Of a stretch of DNA of 64,000 bases, positions 30,893-41,240 are shown in pieces. The notes under the pieces are model-generated. The model ran no database searches and was not told the DNA's origin. It saw only the letters and a list, made by a program, of their open reading frames with translations. Numbering within the stretch: the stretch's first letter is position 1; each line of letters opens with the position of its first letter. The translations under genes were made by a program, and so were the position numbers. Location: NCBI RefSeq assembly GCF_014356525.2, contig NC_052505.1, positions 17,677,165 to 17,741,164 on the forward strand. The letters run 5' to 3'. The DNA comes from Nilaparvata lugens. Lineage: Eukaryota > Arthropoda > Insecta > Hemiptera > Delphacidae.

Positions 30893-32530
30893 CTATGTAT
30901 CCATAGTACGATTGATTTGTCTTGGGTCTGAAAAATTTGTTGAAGAGTTTTTATTTGTTCCACTTTGTTTATCATCAGCGCAAGAGTCCTTATGTATTGA
31001 CAGTTCAAAAGAAGTTATGTCTGAGTTGTTCAGAATGGAGTCACCTTCATCGGATATCGTTGACAATGAGAGATCAATCAAATTGGAATCTTCGACTTTC
31101 TGTAAATATGAGATTTTCGCTGTAAGAGCTCTGAATTGCTGCATTATCCTCTTGGAAAACTGAAACTTCCCTCTCCCATTCAGATGCTGATTGAGTGATG
31201 TGTGATCCTGTGTTTGTAAGTCATTGAGTTCAATTAGCGACGTACCATGATACTCTGTTAGATTTTTAACTCCTTCATTGAATCTGGTAATCATTCTATT
31301 ACACGTTGATTGTGGCAACTGATTGTATCTGTAGGGCAGTGTACACATTATAATATTTGTATGCCTTAGAGTTTCAATTGTCTCATCAATTCTTCTCAAA
31401 AGTCTATTAATATTACGGTATCTCATAACATCATTAGAGCCACCTGTCAAAACAATCGCATCATTTTTTGTAAAATTCCTGTGCTCTGTGTTCGATCTGA
31501 CCGCACCCAAAATCACGTCCATTCCAGCTCCCGAGAATACATTTCCGGAAACTGTTGTATCCGAATCAGTCATGTTATGTAGCTTTGGACAGATTAATCT
31601 GCCAGTGTCATCAGCAAACATTAAGATTCTTTTCTTGCGTGATTCGCAGTGAGTGCTTTGAGTTTTCCAGTTTTCCTTTCTCAATTGTTTCCTCCCATTA
31701 CTAATTCTCTCACTACCACCGTAATCCGTAGTCTTCATACCTTTCAACTTTTTAGCATTACCTAATTTTTCTTCCGTGTTATTAACGTTTTCATGTTTTC
31801 GTAATGTCTCTTCAAAAGTCATTCTATCTTCCCAGCGTCGTTGTTTGAGTTCCATAATATTAAGTTCCATTAATCTTACTTTTTCTAATCGCTCAGAACA
31901 ATCAGGACAGGTAAATTTTGTTTTAGTTTGTGCGGAGAAATCAATCATCACCTTTGTTTGAAAATCTATAGTGTCAGTCTTCACTGTAATATCTGATCTT
32001 TTCATGTTTTTTGGATCATTACATAAAGTATCCTTATCTTGATATTTTTCCAATTGTAAAGTCAATCGTTGGATTTCTTCGACTAGGGCAGACTGATTTT
32101 CAGTTAACTGACATATTCTCTTGATTAGATCGTCTTTAGATTGTAAAACAATGTCTTCAGTTTGAGAACCCGTTTCATAACAGATAGGTGAAGCTTTCCG
32201 ACCTGAATTCAGAAATGAATCAAGTGAGGCTCTATTTCCAAGTTGTGACGATTTCAATTTTGATACTGGACATTTTTCGTTCACTGTATAAGACAGCTCG
32301 GCCGGTGTCTGATGTGCAGCATGCTTTTTATGATTTCCTGAAGTATATTTAATCGAGTCAATCGCCGCCGATGTTATCACTGAAGACAAGCAGCCGGTGG
32401 TGCAACATCGCCAGCTAATGTCACCGCTTGCTAATGTATGACTCTTTCTAAAGCAGTGACTCTTATAAAACAATCCCGTATTATTCTTTGAAGTTTTGTA
32501 GGTTTGAAATGTATTAGTCTGATTAGCCAT
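30893..32530 (-). CDS. LINE-F ORF1: FLYWCH-type zinc finger, coiled coil, SGNH esterase-like domain
   Basis: A 545-residue protein upstream of ORF2 in the same element, expected to bind the element RNA. N-terminus (about 15-73): GLFYKSHCF, SWRC (39-42) with CxxxxC (42/47) and GNHKKH (66-70), the spacing of a FLYWCH zinc finger. A predicted coiled coil covers about 130-165 (LIKRICQLTENQSALVEEIQ), and a second, preceded by CPDC (208-211), covers about 212-250. Residues 300-460 look like an SGNH esterase, as known in CR1-type ORF1: block I RILMFADDTGR (301-311), block III LTGGSNDV (361-368) and block V with Asp 442 and His 449 before LNGRGK. In block I the usual GDS is ADD, so the catalytic Ser appears replaced. 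The frame is intact and starts with ATG at 32,530. The FLYWCH call is from visible spacing, not a profile search. Confidence 0.85.
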   Translation of the reverse strand: MANQTNTFQTYKTSKNNTGLFYKSHCFRKSHTLASGDISWRCCTTGCLSSVITSAAIDSIKYTSGNHKKHAAHQTPAELSYTVNEKCPVSKLKSSQLGNRASLDSFLNSGRKASPICYETGSQTEDIVLQSKDDLIKRICQLTENQSALVEEIQRLTLQLEKYQDKDTLCNDPKNMKRSDITVKTDTIDFQTKVMIDFSAQTKTKFTCPDCSERLEKVRLMELNIMELKQRRWEDRMTFEETLRKHENVNNTEEKLGNAKKLKGMKTTDYGGSERISNGRKQLRKENWKTQSTHCESRKKRILMFADDTGRLICPKLHNMTDSDTTVSGNVFSGAGMDVILGAVRSNTEHRNFTKNDAIVLTGGSNDVMRYRNINRLLRRIDETIETLRHTNIIMCTLPYRYNQLPQSTCNRMITRFNEGVKNLTEYHGTSLIELNDLQTQDHTSLNQHLNGRGKFQFSKRIMQQFRALTAKISYLQKVEDSNLIDLSLSTISDEGDSILNNSDITSFELSIHKDSCADDKQSGTNKNSSTNFSDPRQINRTMDT

Positions 32531-32547
32531 ACTAATATTATTTTATT

Positions 32548-32678
32548 GGTTGACAGTGTCTATGGGTTCTATACCAAAAGAAGTCTAAAATTGCCGCACT
32601 AAGTTGTTATTTGGTGGACAGTATGGATAGATCTATAACGAAAGAAGTTCAAAGTTACCGCTCTCAGTTGTCATTCCT
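32548..32678 (-). promoter_or_regulatory. Tandem 65-bp repeat in LINE-F 5' UTR
   Basis: Two diverged units lie just upstream of ORF1: 32,548-32,612 and 32,613-32,678. They share GG-TG-ACAGT, then CTATA-C-AAAGAAGT, then T-CCGC-CT-AGTTGT. Tandem monomers at the 5' end of a LINE often hold its internal promoter; that role is inferred. Confidence 0.5.
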
Positions 32679-33584
32679 CTCCTCTTCTCTTTCTCTATCA
32701 TGAGTAGAATATCTAGTTGAAGTAAATATTATAGTTGGCTCTACGAAATTTCATTTAGTAGTGTAGTGGTTCAGCTTTCGCGTCGTTGTTTGGTCGGTAT
32801 GGCGTTACGGTCTTACAAAAAGTATTCTAATTTATTATTAATTCAAGTGATATTAATTCACTTTACAGTATTTGACGTAATTAAAGTGTGTGCTCTATCC
32901 CGTCCTAATGTAGGATAGAAATGTTTTTGTGGGAAATGTAATGCGGGAAATGTTTTTGTTCTACTTAAAAAAGACTCTGATGAGTTATCTTGCTTTCCTC
33001 AGTTCTCACTATCATCTAGGATAGAGCAAATTTAAGGTAGGATATGAAAAAAACAGTTACTACTAACATTGAAAAAATTTATAGAAATAGAATGTTCAAT
33101 ATATTTTAATATTATTAACAAGTATTCTTTATTCATTTTGATAATATCCTCTTTAATGGGCCTTTTTCCATCTCCACACACTGTTACTGAACATGTAATT
33201 GAGGAGGAACAATTGGTTGAAAATGCATTAAACTGATTTTTGCCAATCCCGGGATCAGTCTCGGGATCCCGGGATTGATATTGGATAATCCCGAAATACC
33301 GGGATTGGAAATCAGTCCCGGGATTGACATCCCTAGACTTATGTCAGTTGATAGGGCTTATAATTAGCAATCTATCTAGGGTATAAATTTGAGAAAAATC
33401 GTTAGAGCTGTTTTCGAGAAAACCGTGAAAAACATGGTTTTTTAGCCATTAACCGCAATTTCGAATTGAATTTTATTGAATTTCTTATTGTCGGATCCTC
33501 ATGGTATAATGACCCTGAGTTTAAAATTTCAAGTCAATCGGTTAGTTAATTGGGAATGGAGCTATCGTGTTCACAGACACACAC

Positions 33585-33693
<109 letters not shown>

Positions 33694-33944
33694 TTTTAAT
33701 TAACTTTAAAAATGTTGTTGTTCAAGAAATAACATCTTACAATTTGATACCAGCTGTTATATTTGAATATACCAGCATGAACTGTGAAAATCCAAACACA
33801 GCTGTGTTTGAGAAGAAAATACCTGATTAGAACCGTACGAATTGAAAGTTAAAACCTGACATGTATGAAAGCCTCATTCGTTTTCGGTATGGAACTGAAC
33901 CGAACCGAAAACGAACCGAACCGAATGCGTGTCAAGCTAGCCTT

Positions 33945-34298
33945 AGGCTAGATTCACACACATTCGGTTCTGTTCGTTTCGTTCTCGGTAGTTTCCGATA
34001 AGTGTGAAACGGTAATTCGGTAAGAAACCGCATAGAACCGAACTCTCACTTGACACTAATAAATTCCATCAGGTGAAAATTCGCTTCTAGTGAGGAGCTA
34101 CTTTCACACGCATTCGGTTCGGTTTGCTTTCTGTTCGTTTTCGGCCAGTTCCGAAAAGTGTGAAACGGTGATTCGGTTCCGAATAGCAACCGCACAGCAC
34201 TGAACGCGTTCACCGAATTCAAACCTATAACTACCGTTTCACACTTATCGGAATTTGCCGAAAACGAACAGAACCGAATGTGTGTGAAACTAGCCTAA
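33945..34298. mobile_element. TIR family C, second element
   Basis: The ends TTAGGCTAGATTCACACACA and TGTGTGAAACTAGCCTAA are inverted, about 60 bp each, rich in CGGTTC words. An additional internal end-like sequence (CTACTTTCACACGCATTCGG at 34,108) suggests a nested or rearranged copy. It abuts the end of the larger family C element, so two elements lie tail to head. Confidence 0.7.
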
Positions 34299-35984
34299 TA
34301 CTTATTATTTTATCCATTATCAGTAATATGTCATTCATATGTGCGATATCTCAAATGTTCGAGTATTTCAACTACAGAGCTCCCATAGATTCAAATTAAA
34401 CTGACTTCAATCCCTAGCCCATTTGACCTTTCCAAGATCACACGGCGGGACAAGACCAAAATAATCCGAGTTCAATTCAAATTCTTATCAAACGCCAATC
34501 AATATAATCCAAGTTCAATATAAATTCTTATCGAACATGAGTGAGGGTGGGATCGTTATTACACACACGACTGGAATAGACAATGAATGCTGTAGGTATT
34601 TGCGCATTGCATTTCAAGGCCTTCACTATTAATCCACTCATTTAGGCCAACCTGCTATGATGGGTTGTCAGCATACCTCATAACCTCATCATCACTACAC
34701 CTCATTCGACCAATCCTGTCAGTTTAAAATGAATCTGGTTAAAGTTGATCGGATTCCTGAGCGAACATCTCGGCATGCCAATGGGTATTACGTCGAATTC
34801 TGACGTATTCTCATTCTGGCCGCAGTTAAGGGTTACGGCTCGCTCTGTCTTTGTTTTATACGTTTTCTTGTTCATTCTCAACTCATATCTCTATCATGCT
34901 ATCGCTATTTTCGGCCATTTCTCTTGAATTCCTCATTTTTACCTCCATTCTGCATCCTTCCCATTCATTCTGCTATGAGTTAAGATTCCCTCTTCTCTGT
35001 TCCTAACTATTCTCCTCCAGTTTTATCATAATTCCTTCTCTTTAATTAGCACCAAATTTTATCACATTTTATATATTTTCCTCCAATATTCATACTGCAT
35101 TTTTGAAGCCCTCTTCATTTTCTGAATTGCCGTTGATCCCTTCATATTTGGAACCTTATATTGTCTTATACTGTTCTTGGGTGACTCTCTCATTTTGTTT
35201 CACTCACTTCTACAAACATTCACTTTTCATCACATAACACATCACATCAATACTGATCGAGATTGATTGAAGTATATTATAGTTATATGAAGCATATTGA
35301 AGCATATACTTATGTAGTTAATTAGTTCTGAAGATTGGAAAGGACTCTTGCCATTTCTTGGAATCTTGGAATTTCAAGGACTCGTGCACTTCAAACATGA
35401 TGAGTCATGAACTGGAATTTGAAATAGCAATATACTCGTAATTTCAATTTCGAAATGGAAATAACTCATATTTCGTGACTATCCAAATTAAGATCAATTT
35501 TAGATCAATTGGTTACTATTGATTGGATCTTGAAAGAAAAGCATTGATTTTATACGTGATGAATACTTTTAGTTAGAAGACCTCACTGTACAACATTACA
35601 TTTGATAGGAAGCAAGAAGCTCGAATTTTTGTACACAGAGAAGATATCATGCTCAGGTTGAGGACCTGTTTGTAACAAGGTCTATAGAAACAAGGTCTAT
35701 AGACATTGATTTGTAATCAATCATTCAATGAATTGATGTTTGGTCTAGTGTTCAATTCAGTCATGTGTTCATCATGTACCTCATATCCGATACAATTATA
35801 ATTGATTCTTTCATACAAGAAAATTAAATGATCTCACAGCTCAGGAAATTTATTGTTGATTCTCATCCACAAATCTGAAATGTAATGTAATTCAAGCAAA
35901 TGATCAGGAAAGTTCAACTGTAAGTTTGTAGCACAAGAGTAGGTTTGGGAGAGGAAGAAACAGCCCCTCTCAAGAATCCAAGAG
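34299..35984. other. No recognisable gene over 1.7 kb
   Basis: AT-rich with pyrimidine-rich parts (34,920-35,240). Small repeats: ACAAGGTCTATAGA twice near 35,675-35,705, and TTGGGAGAGGAAG near 35,945, possibly a decayed LINE stem-loop. Open frames are short and without family features. Confidence 0.4.
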
Positions 35985-36090
35985 CAAATTTTATTTATTT
36001 ATTTATTCATTCACATTTTATAATACACAATCGAATACTTCATTAGAAAAGGACCAACAGGCCTAGCTCAAAACTGTTCTCTTTCCGAAC
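35985..36090 (-). repeat. LINE 3' end family D, copy 2
   Basis: TTTATTTATTTATTTATTCA then GGACCAACAGGCCTAGCTCA, matching 18,190-18,300 in layout and words. Confidence 0.5.
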
Positions 36091-36139
36091 TTTGATAAAA
36101 GTATGTGCAAAAAGTAGGTTATGCTGCTCCTCTTTGAAT

Positions 36140-36605
36140 CAAATTTTGAGTTCAGGAATATACAAACCAGAATTTAGAATTTCATAGGATCAAGTTACAG
36201 GTCAATTGGAAGTTTCAATAATGTATTGATTGATTGAGTACTTTATTTATGTAGATTACAATATATACTGGCTTATACACTTATATACAATAGCTTACAA
36301 TACAGCAAAATTATAGATGAATTTACATAATATAGACTAAGGAAATAATTATTGATCTGTATATGATATGAAAAAGTAATTTGTAATATAATAACTATGG
36401 ATAATTATATTGTTATGCATCTACATAAATTGGCGGAGCTTTGGACATATCAATGTCCATTCTTCGGAAAGAATATTAAAAATATTCTCTCCACTAACTC
36501 TCTACCAAAAAAGGCAGAGATTTTGAGTTCAGAAATATACAAACCAAAATTTAGAATTTCATAGGATCAAAACACAGTTCAATTGGAAGTTTCAATAATG
36601 TATGT
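36140..36605 (+). repeat. Repeat family A copy 2 between 90-bp direct repeats
   Basis: The family A copy proper is 36,236-36,512. It is flanked on both sides by the same sequence of about 90 bp (36,147-36,237 and 36,513-36,600), starting TTTTGAGTTCAG and ending GAAGTTTCAATAATGTAT. The two flanks differ at roughly one base in ten. This is either a very long target-site duplication or insertion into an older tandem duplication. Confidence 0.65.
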
Positions 36606-37265
36606 CAGAAATAGAATAATCCCTCTGCACTATAACGGTTAGTACTCCGCAATAATTGCATTCAAGCCATAACACGTAAGACCTACTTAGCTGAGATCTA
36701 TCCGAACAAATTCCAAGATCAATTCGATCATAAAACTGAAGTGACTATCGAAGAACCCATCAATTTCTCGGCAACACATATATGATGCCTGGAAAATAGA
36801 TGCAGCAAACGGGCAAAATTGCACTCGAAGAACGCTGAAATAGCTAAAATCTGGCCGTAAAAGACACTCGACATAAAAATGTCTCGAACGGCGAAATAAC
36901 TTTTCGACTCTCTGAAAGCTTCAGTGATTTCACGCCGCTACAGACCGAATTGAAATAATGCGAATTTGAAGCCGCTTTCAGACGGGTTTAAAAGTTTTGC
37001 GCGGAATGTGGTCAGAGAGAGTCTGCTTCGGAAAGCTGGAGAACCCAACTCCTTCACACCACGGTCCAGTTCCGCGATATTCTCGCCGAATTTCCAAATT
37101 TCATGGCTCTCTCACACGTTCAGGACACGTTCCCCAAATAACCAAATGAATAAATTCTATTCACAATGAATTTTATGGCTGGGAGATAGCAGAACGATTG
37201 TTGAATTCTATAGGATGATAATATTCTAGTTGGAAGTTATACTACTTATCTATAGTAATAATAAT
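36606..37265. other. No recognisable gene
   Basis: Somewhat less AT-rich than its surroundings (36,700-37,140). No frame with recognisable domains. Confidence 0.4.
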
Positions 37266-37269
37266 AATA

Positions 37270-37430
37270 TCTTGTGACCTGGCTGGCTCAGGTCTGGTGT
37301 CAGAGTTTTCAGGTCGCAACTGATCAATTTCAGGGCCTCTGACATGACCTAACGACTGCTTTTTTGGCAGCCGGGACCGACGGCTTAACGTGTCCATCCG
37401 AAACACGAGAGTGGCTCCAAGATAAATATC
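37270..37430 (-). repeat. SINE- or LINE-like conserved arthropod repeat
   Basis: It includes CTGACATGACCTAACGACTG, GGCAGCCGGGACCGACGGCT and TTAACGTGTCCATCCGAAAC. From memory this block recurs in many arthropod genomes as part of a short retroelement. A weak echo (AACCTGTTAAGCCGTCAGCC) lies at 53,380. The class is uncertain. Confidence 0.45.
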
Positions 37431-37440
37431 TACAGTGAGA

Positions 37441-37545
37441 TTTATTCTTTATTCATTTATACAATAAATAAATTATTATTATATTGATAGGGAGAGGAAA
37501 ATTAAGGTAACCTTGTGCTATTTCTCTCCCAAATTTAGACAACAC
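37441..37545 (-). repeat. LINE 3' end with conserved stem-loop, copy 3
   Basis: GGGAGAGGAAAATTAAGG pairs with GCTATTTCTCTCCC (37,490-37,530). Tail on the minus strand: AATAAATTTATTGTATAAAT. Same family as 1,491 and 45,361. Confidence 0.65.
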
Positions 37546-37884
37546 ATAGTACGAAATAGGTTTAGTCTTGTAGTTAGTTTTTCAATTCACAAGATTTTCA
37601 GTTCTCGAGTATTTTCGCAAAGTAGATTTTCAAATTTAGATGCTTCAAAACTAAACTAAAACAATTTTTAGTTTTTAAGTTCTCGGTAGTTAAAAAAACA
37701 TAGAAGGAATATTTCATATTATTATAACTAAAATAGGAAATATTCACATATTGGAAATATAAATTTGAAGAATTACCGAAAAACAAACTCAATTCTAAAG
37801 CACAGATTCCAGTTTAGAAGTCTCAAAAAACGATAGAAAGCTATTTTTCACACTTTTCAATCTCCATCACCTTTTATAGTAGAT

Positions 37885-38800
37885 ATGGGAATTGATTGTT
37901 TTGTTCGAACTATATTATTTATTTTTTGTAGTATCATATCATTCATTTTTTGTTATTGTAGTAAGTCACTTCGTACTACAATCTATTCTGTGATGTCAAG
38001 TTTATGTGGTAGAGAGGGCTTGAAAGTCTCAACCAAATAAGGGAAGCTTTATTTCATTCCATTCCATTTCAAGAAATCAAGTTAATCCTATATTATTCAC
38101 TGTTCCAATATTAGTTTATTGTTAATAAATATGAATTCTATGTTGACGTTCTCTATATAGAAATTTCTATACCTTCTATATAGTAGATGGAGGGATTGAT
38201 TGTTTTGTTAGAACTATATTCTTTTCTTTTGCTTTGGAGTAAGTTACTTTTCATTTCATTATATCCTGTAATATCAAGCTTGAGTGGTAGAGGAGCTGGA
38301 AAGTTTTAATTTAAGGCTGTGCAAAGGCTAAAAATAAACTTTCTACTGGTGATACTTTTCAAAGTTTTTTGATTTTTATATCATCAGGCTATTAAAATGA
38401 AAAAGTTATCGCAGGAAAACATTTTTTCTGATCATTACTTTTTGAGATATGAGCGCCTAAAGTTAAATTTTTGGGACAGAAAATTTCTAATTTGGTAAGA
38501 GATAAATCCATGAGATTCAGAGGATAGATTCTTCACGGTATTGTTGATCTAGTAAAACAAAAATTTTCTAAGAATATCAATTTTTAAGATAGTTATCAAA
38601 TTTACTAAAAATAACTTTTTGTTGAGTTATTTTTTGTAAGTTGAATATCTTTTTCAAAAAAACTCCGCCAAATGAGGAATGTTTCATTTCATTTCATTCC
38701 ATTCCAAGAATTCAAGTAAATCCGGTATATTTACTGTTCCAATATTAATTGTTGATTTACTCTTGTTAATAAGGATGAATTCGATCAAAAATTTTAGGAT
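37885..38800 (+). repeat. Diverged tandem duplication, second copy split by an insert
   Basis: Unit 1 (37,885-38,190) contains ATTGATTGTTTTGTTCGAAC, GATGTCAAGTTTATGTGGTA and CATTCCATTCCATTTCAAGA. Unit 2 repeats these from 38,192 (GATTGATTGTTTTGTTAGAA, AATATCAAGCTTGAGTGGTA), but its last third (CATTCCATTCCAAGAATTCA) begins only at 38,685. A block at about 38,320-38,670 (TTAAGGCTGTGCAAAGGC to CTCCGCCAAATGAGG) is inserted. That block is a common planthopper-type repeat by memory. Confidence 0.6.
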
Positions 38801-39462
38801 TAATTTCTCAAAAATCTCAAAATTCATGATTCCATCATTGATTTCCATAATTGAAATGGAATGAAACTGCGGATTTTGAACCAATCGATAGCCATCTTCA
38901 GGAATTGATAATCAACCTTCCCAATTCAACACTACCTTTGATGACTTGAAATAAGAGTATAGAGGATCGAATCATGGTATGACAACTAGCCTATTTCCCA
39001 AGGTAACTAGAATACGATACCTAGAAAACATTGTATTCTAGGTACATTGCTATTTCCTAGATCTTTCTCAACATTGTTTCCAAGTTAGGTTAACTCCAGA
39101 TCTTTCAGCGAATTCCATGACTGCTGATTAGAAATCAAATCCTTATTGACAGTTACGTAACCAAACGTTCCTTTCCCACAACGAATCTCATTCCTGCATT
39201 CCACACTATTCGTTTTCCGACCACTGTTCTGGACAAGTTCTGGACAAGTACTTGGCAAAGTCTGCTTTTCCTCTCCTTTACATTCTTTCACTTCCTCCTC
39301 CCTCCATCCTCATCCCCACATTCTGAGACTTAAACTTCGATTACTGTCTGGAAGATGTGTGAAAAGGGTGGAGCTGTCTGTACTGTTGACCTCCGTCTCA
39401 TTAATTTATCCTCAGTGTCGGTGATAAGAGAAGATAAATCATGCTTATCCCTCTCTGTCTCT
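38801..39462. other. No gene; one small hairpin
   Basis: AACTAGAATACGATACCTAG pairs with TTGTATTCTAGGTA (39,005-39,045). The rest is unassigned. Confidence 0.4.
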
Positions 39463-40398
39463 CTCAAATTCTAGTTACCACACTACTTTCTCTATTATAA
39501 GCACTTCCGAAAGCAAAAGTGGAAGGTCATAGCTCTAGCAAATCTGAGGTAATCTGAATATCAAGAAATTGTCCAAGTATTTTTATTTTTTATTCTGATT
39601 TGTCTAAATAACCTAAAAGATTATGTTCAATTATATGTAAGAGGTTGAGTTTATACTTTTTATTCTTCCAAATGACAATAAGATGATATTATTATAAATG
39701 TTTTGATTATTGAATGATAAACACAAAGAATGAAAAGTTTTTGATCAGCTGTTTTAGCACACTTGAAATTTGGCCAATCTGAATGTCAATGGAAGTTTAG
39801 GTTAGAAGTTCTATCCTACTCTGAAAATAGAATTATTGAATAGTTTATAATATATATCTTATCTGTATTTTATTCATCCAAATAAAATGATAGTATATTA
39901 TTACAGAATACTTTATTGAATTCCAAAAGCATAAAATGATTCCGTTTATCCACCATGTTCCATGATAAATGCTGTACTAGGAGGTTTGAGGTTAGATTCT
40001 ATTATACTCTGAAAATTGAATTTGAATAGTTTATAATATCTCATTATTTGTATTTCATTCATCCAAATAAAATGATAGTATCTTATTGCAAAAACTTTAT
40101 TCAATTCTAGAAGCATAAACTGATTCCGTTTCATAAACTATTTTGTAAACACGTTCACATCAAATCAGAATCAGCTGACTTCAAGGTTATTTTACAGCCC
40201 TAGGGCCGTAAAAATTTTACCGGCCTGGTCAGAAAACAATCACTTTCGGCCTCCATATGACGCACGTAAACCAGCTCATTACATCCAAGTGGGGCGAAAA
40301 AAAAATTTACATACTCAATTCTCCTCGTAAAACAGCTTATTTCTAAGGAGAATCTACCTTTTCGCTCGCTCAAATTCTAGTTACCACACTACTTTCTC
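39463..40398. repeat. Segment bounded by an exact 30-bp direct repeat
   Basis: CTCAAATTCTAGTTACCACA plus ten more bases (to CTACTTTCTC) is identical at 39,463-39,492 and 40,369-40,398. Inside lies a tandem of about 180 bp (39,775-39,953 and 39,955-40,135; shared words GAATAGTTTATAATAT and CATCCAAATAAAATGATAGT). The exact match suggests a recent duplication or an insertion with a long target duplication. Confidence 0.65.
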
Positions 40399-40659
40399 AT
40401 CTAGCGGTAGACAGTATTGCACCATATATTTCTCCATGTATTTCTTGTAGCATCATAAAGTGTTGTATATTACGAGAATTTTGTTGGAAGTGTTTCTAAA
40501 GAGTGAAACTATGTTGAGGAAAAAGCTGTCATCAATCTACATTCTCAGTAGAAGCAGGATTGATGGTTCTTCATTCGTTATCATAGATTCACTACACTGA
40601 TTACCCTTGTTATCCAGTTACTTTTATGTTATAGGTGACTTTTATGTTACCTTTAATTG
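40399..40659. other. Unassigned
   Basis: AT-rich, no gene. Confidence 0.4.
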
Positions 40660-41240
40660 ATTCCGAATATTATATCCTTATCTTGATATCATTTTTTTAA
40701 AAATAGGACATCCTCATCTCAAAATCATTGATTTTTCTTGTTGAATGTAAGTATTTCTTTCCCTGGAACATACAAGTAACCTCACTAACTACTCTATAAT
40801 ATAATCTATAATATAAGAGTAACCTTACTCACTACTCTATAACATAAGAGTTATCTATCACCAATCGATAGATATTTAAATTTACTAAAAAAAGTTATTC
40901 TTGTATTTCATTTGTAAAACCAACGGTTTCTGAGTTATTCTAGAAACAAAATTTCAAATGGCCAGATTAAAAATTTCAAATAGTACCAGATTACTCTTAT
41001 GTTATAGAGTAGTTAGTAAGGTTACTCCTATGTTATAGAATAGTTAGAAAGGTTACTTGTTTGTTCCAGGAAAAGAGACACTTACATTCAACAAAAAAAT
41101 CAATGATTTCAAGATAAGGATATCCTATTTAAAATCAATTATTCTAATATAAGGATATCCTATTTGAAAAAAGTTATATCAAGATAAGGATATACATTTT
41201 GATATCAATCATTTAAAAGTAAGGATATCCTAGAGATCCT
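40660..41240. repeat. Large inverted repeat with internal tandem units
   Basis: 40,665-40,855 and 40,985-41,195 are inverted: TATCCTTATCTTGATATCAT / ATATCAAGATAAGGATATAC, TGTTGAATGTAAGTATTTCT / CACTTACATTCAACAAAA and CTACTCTATAACATAAGAG / CTTATGTTATAGAGTAG. Near the outer right end AAGGATATCCTATTT-like words repeat four times (41,114-41,235). Near the inner side AGTAACCTTACT and GGTTACTCCTATGTTATAGA repeat. Confidence 0.7.

Larger units (their letters stand above)
27816..32680 (-). mobile_element. LINE-F, apparently full-length non-LTR retrotransposon
   Basis: Minus-strand element with 5' UTR (about 32,531-32,680, containing a 65-bp tandem repeat), ORF1 (30,893-32,530), an 86-bp spacer, ORF2 (27,939-30,806) and a 120-bp 3' UTR. 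It ends in a simple repeat seen as AATAAG units at 27,816-27,840 (TTATTC units on the coding strand). Such a microsatellite-like 3' end, and an esterase-type ORF1, point to the CR1/L2 group. Both ORFs are uninterrupted. No target-site duplication was seen. A 5'-truncated relative is at 45,570-46,010. Confidence 0.85.
27354..33335. mobile_element. hAT-like element with CCCGGGA-rich ends, carrying LINE-F
   Basis: The ends TAGGGATGTCAATCCCGGGA and GGGATTGACATCCCTA are inverted. The 8-bp host sequence GACTTATG is duplicated exactly at 27,346-27,353 and 33,336-33,343. An 8-bp duplication and a TAGGGATGTC-type end fit the hAT superfamily. Both ends hold many copies of the palindromic word TCCCGGGA (27,366-27,470 and 33,245-33,325), as expected for subterminal transposase-binding sites. 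No transposase is visible; about 450 bp of element DNA remain on the left and 650 bp on the right of LINE-F. Confidence 0.85.
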
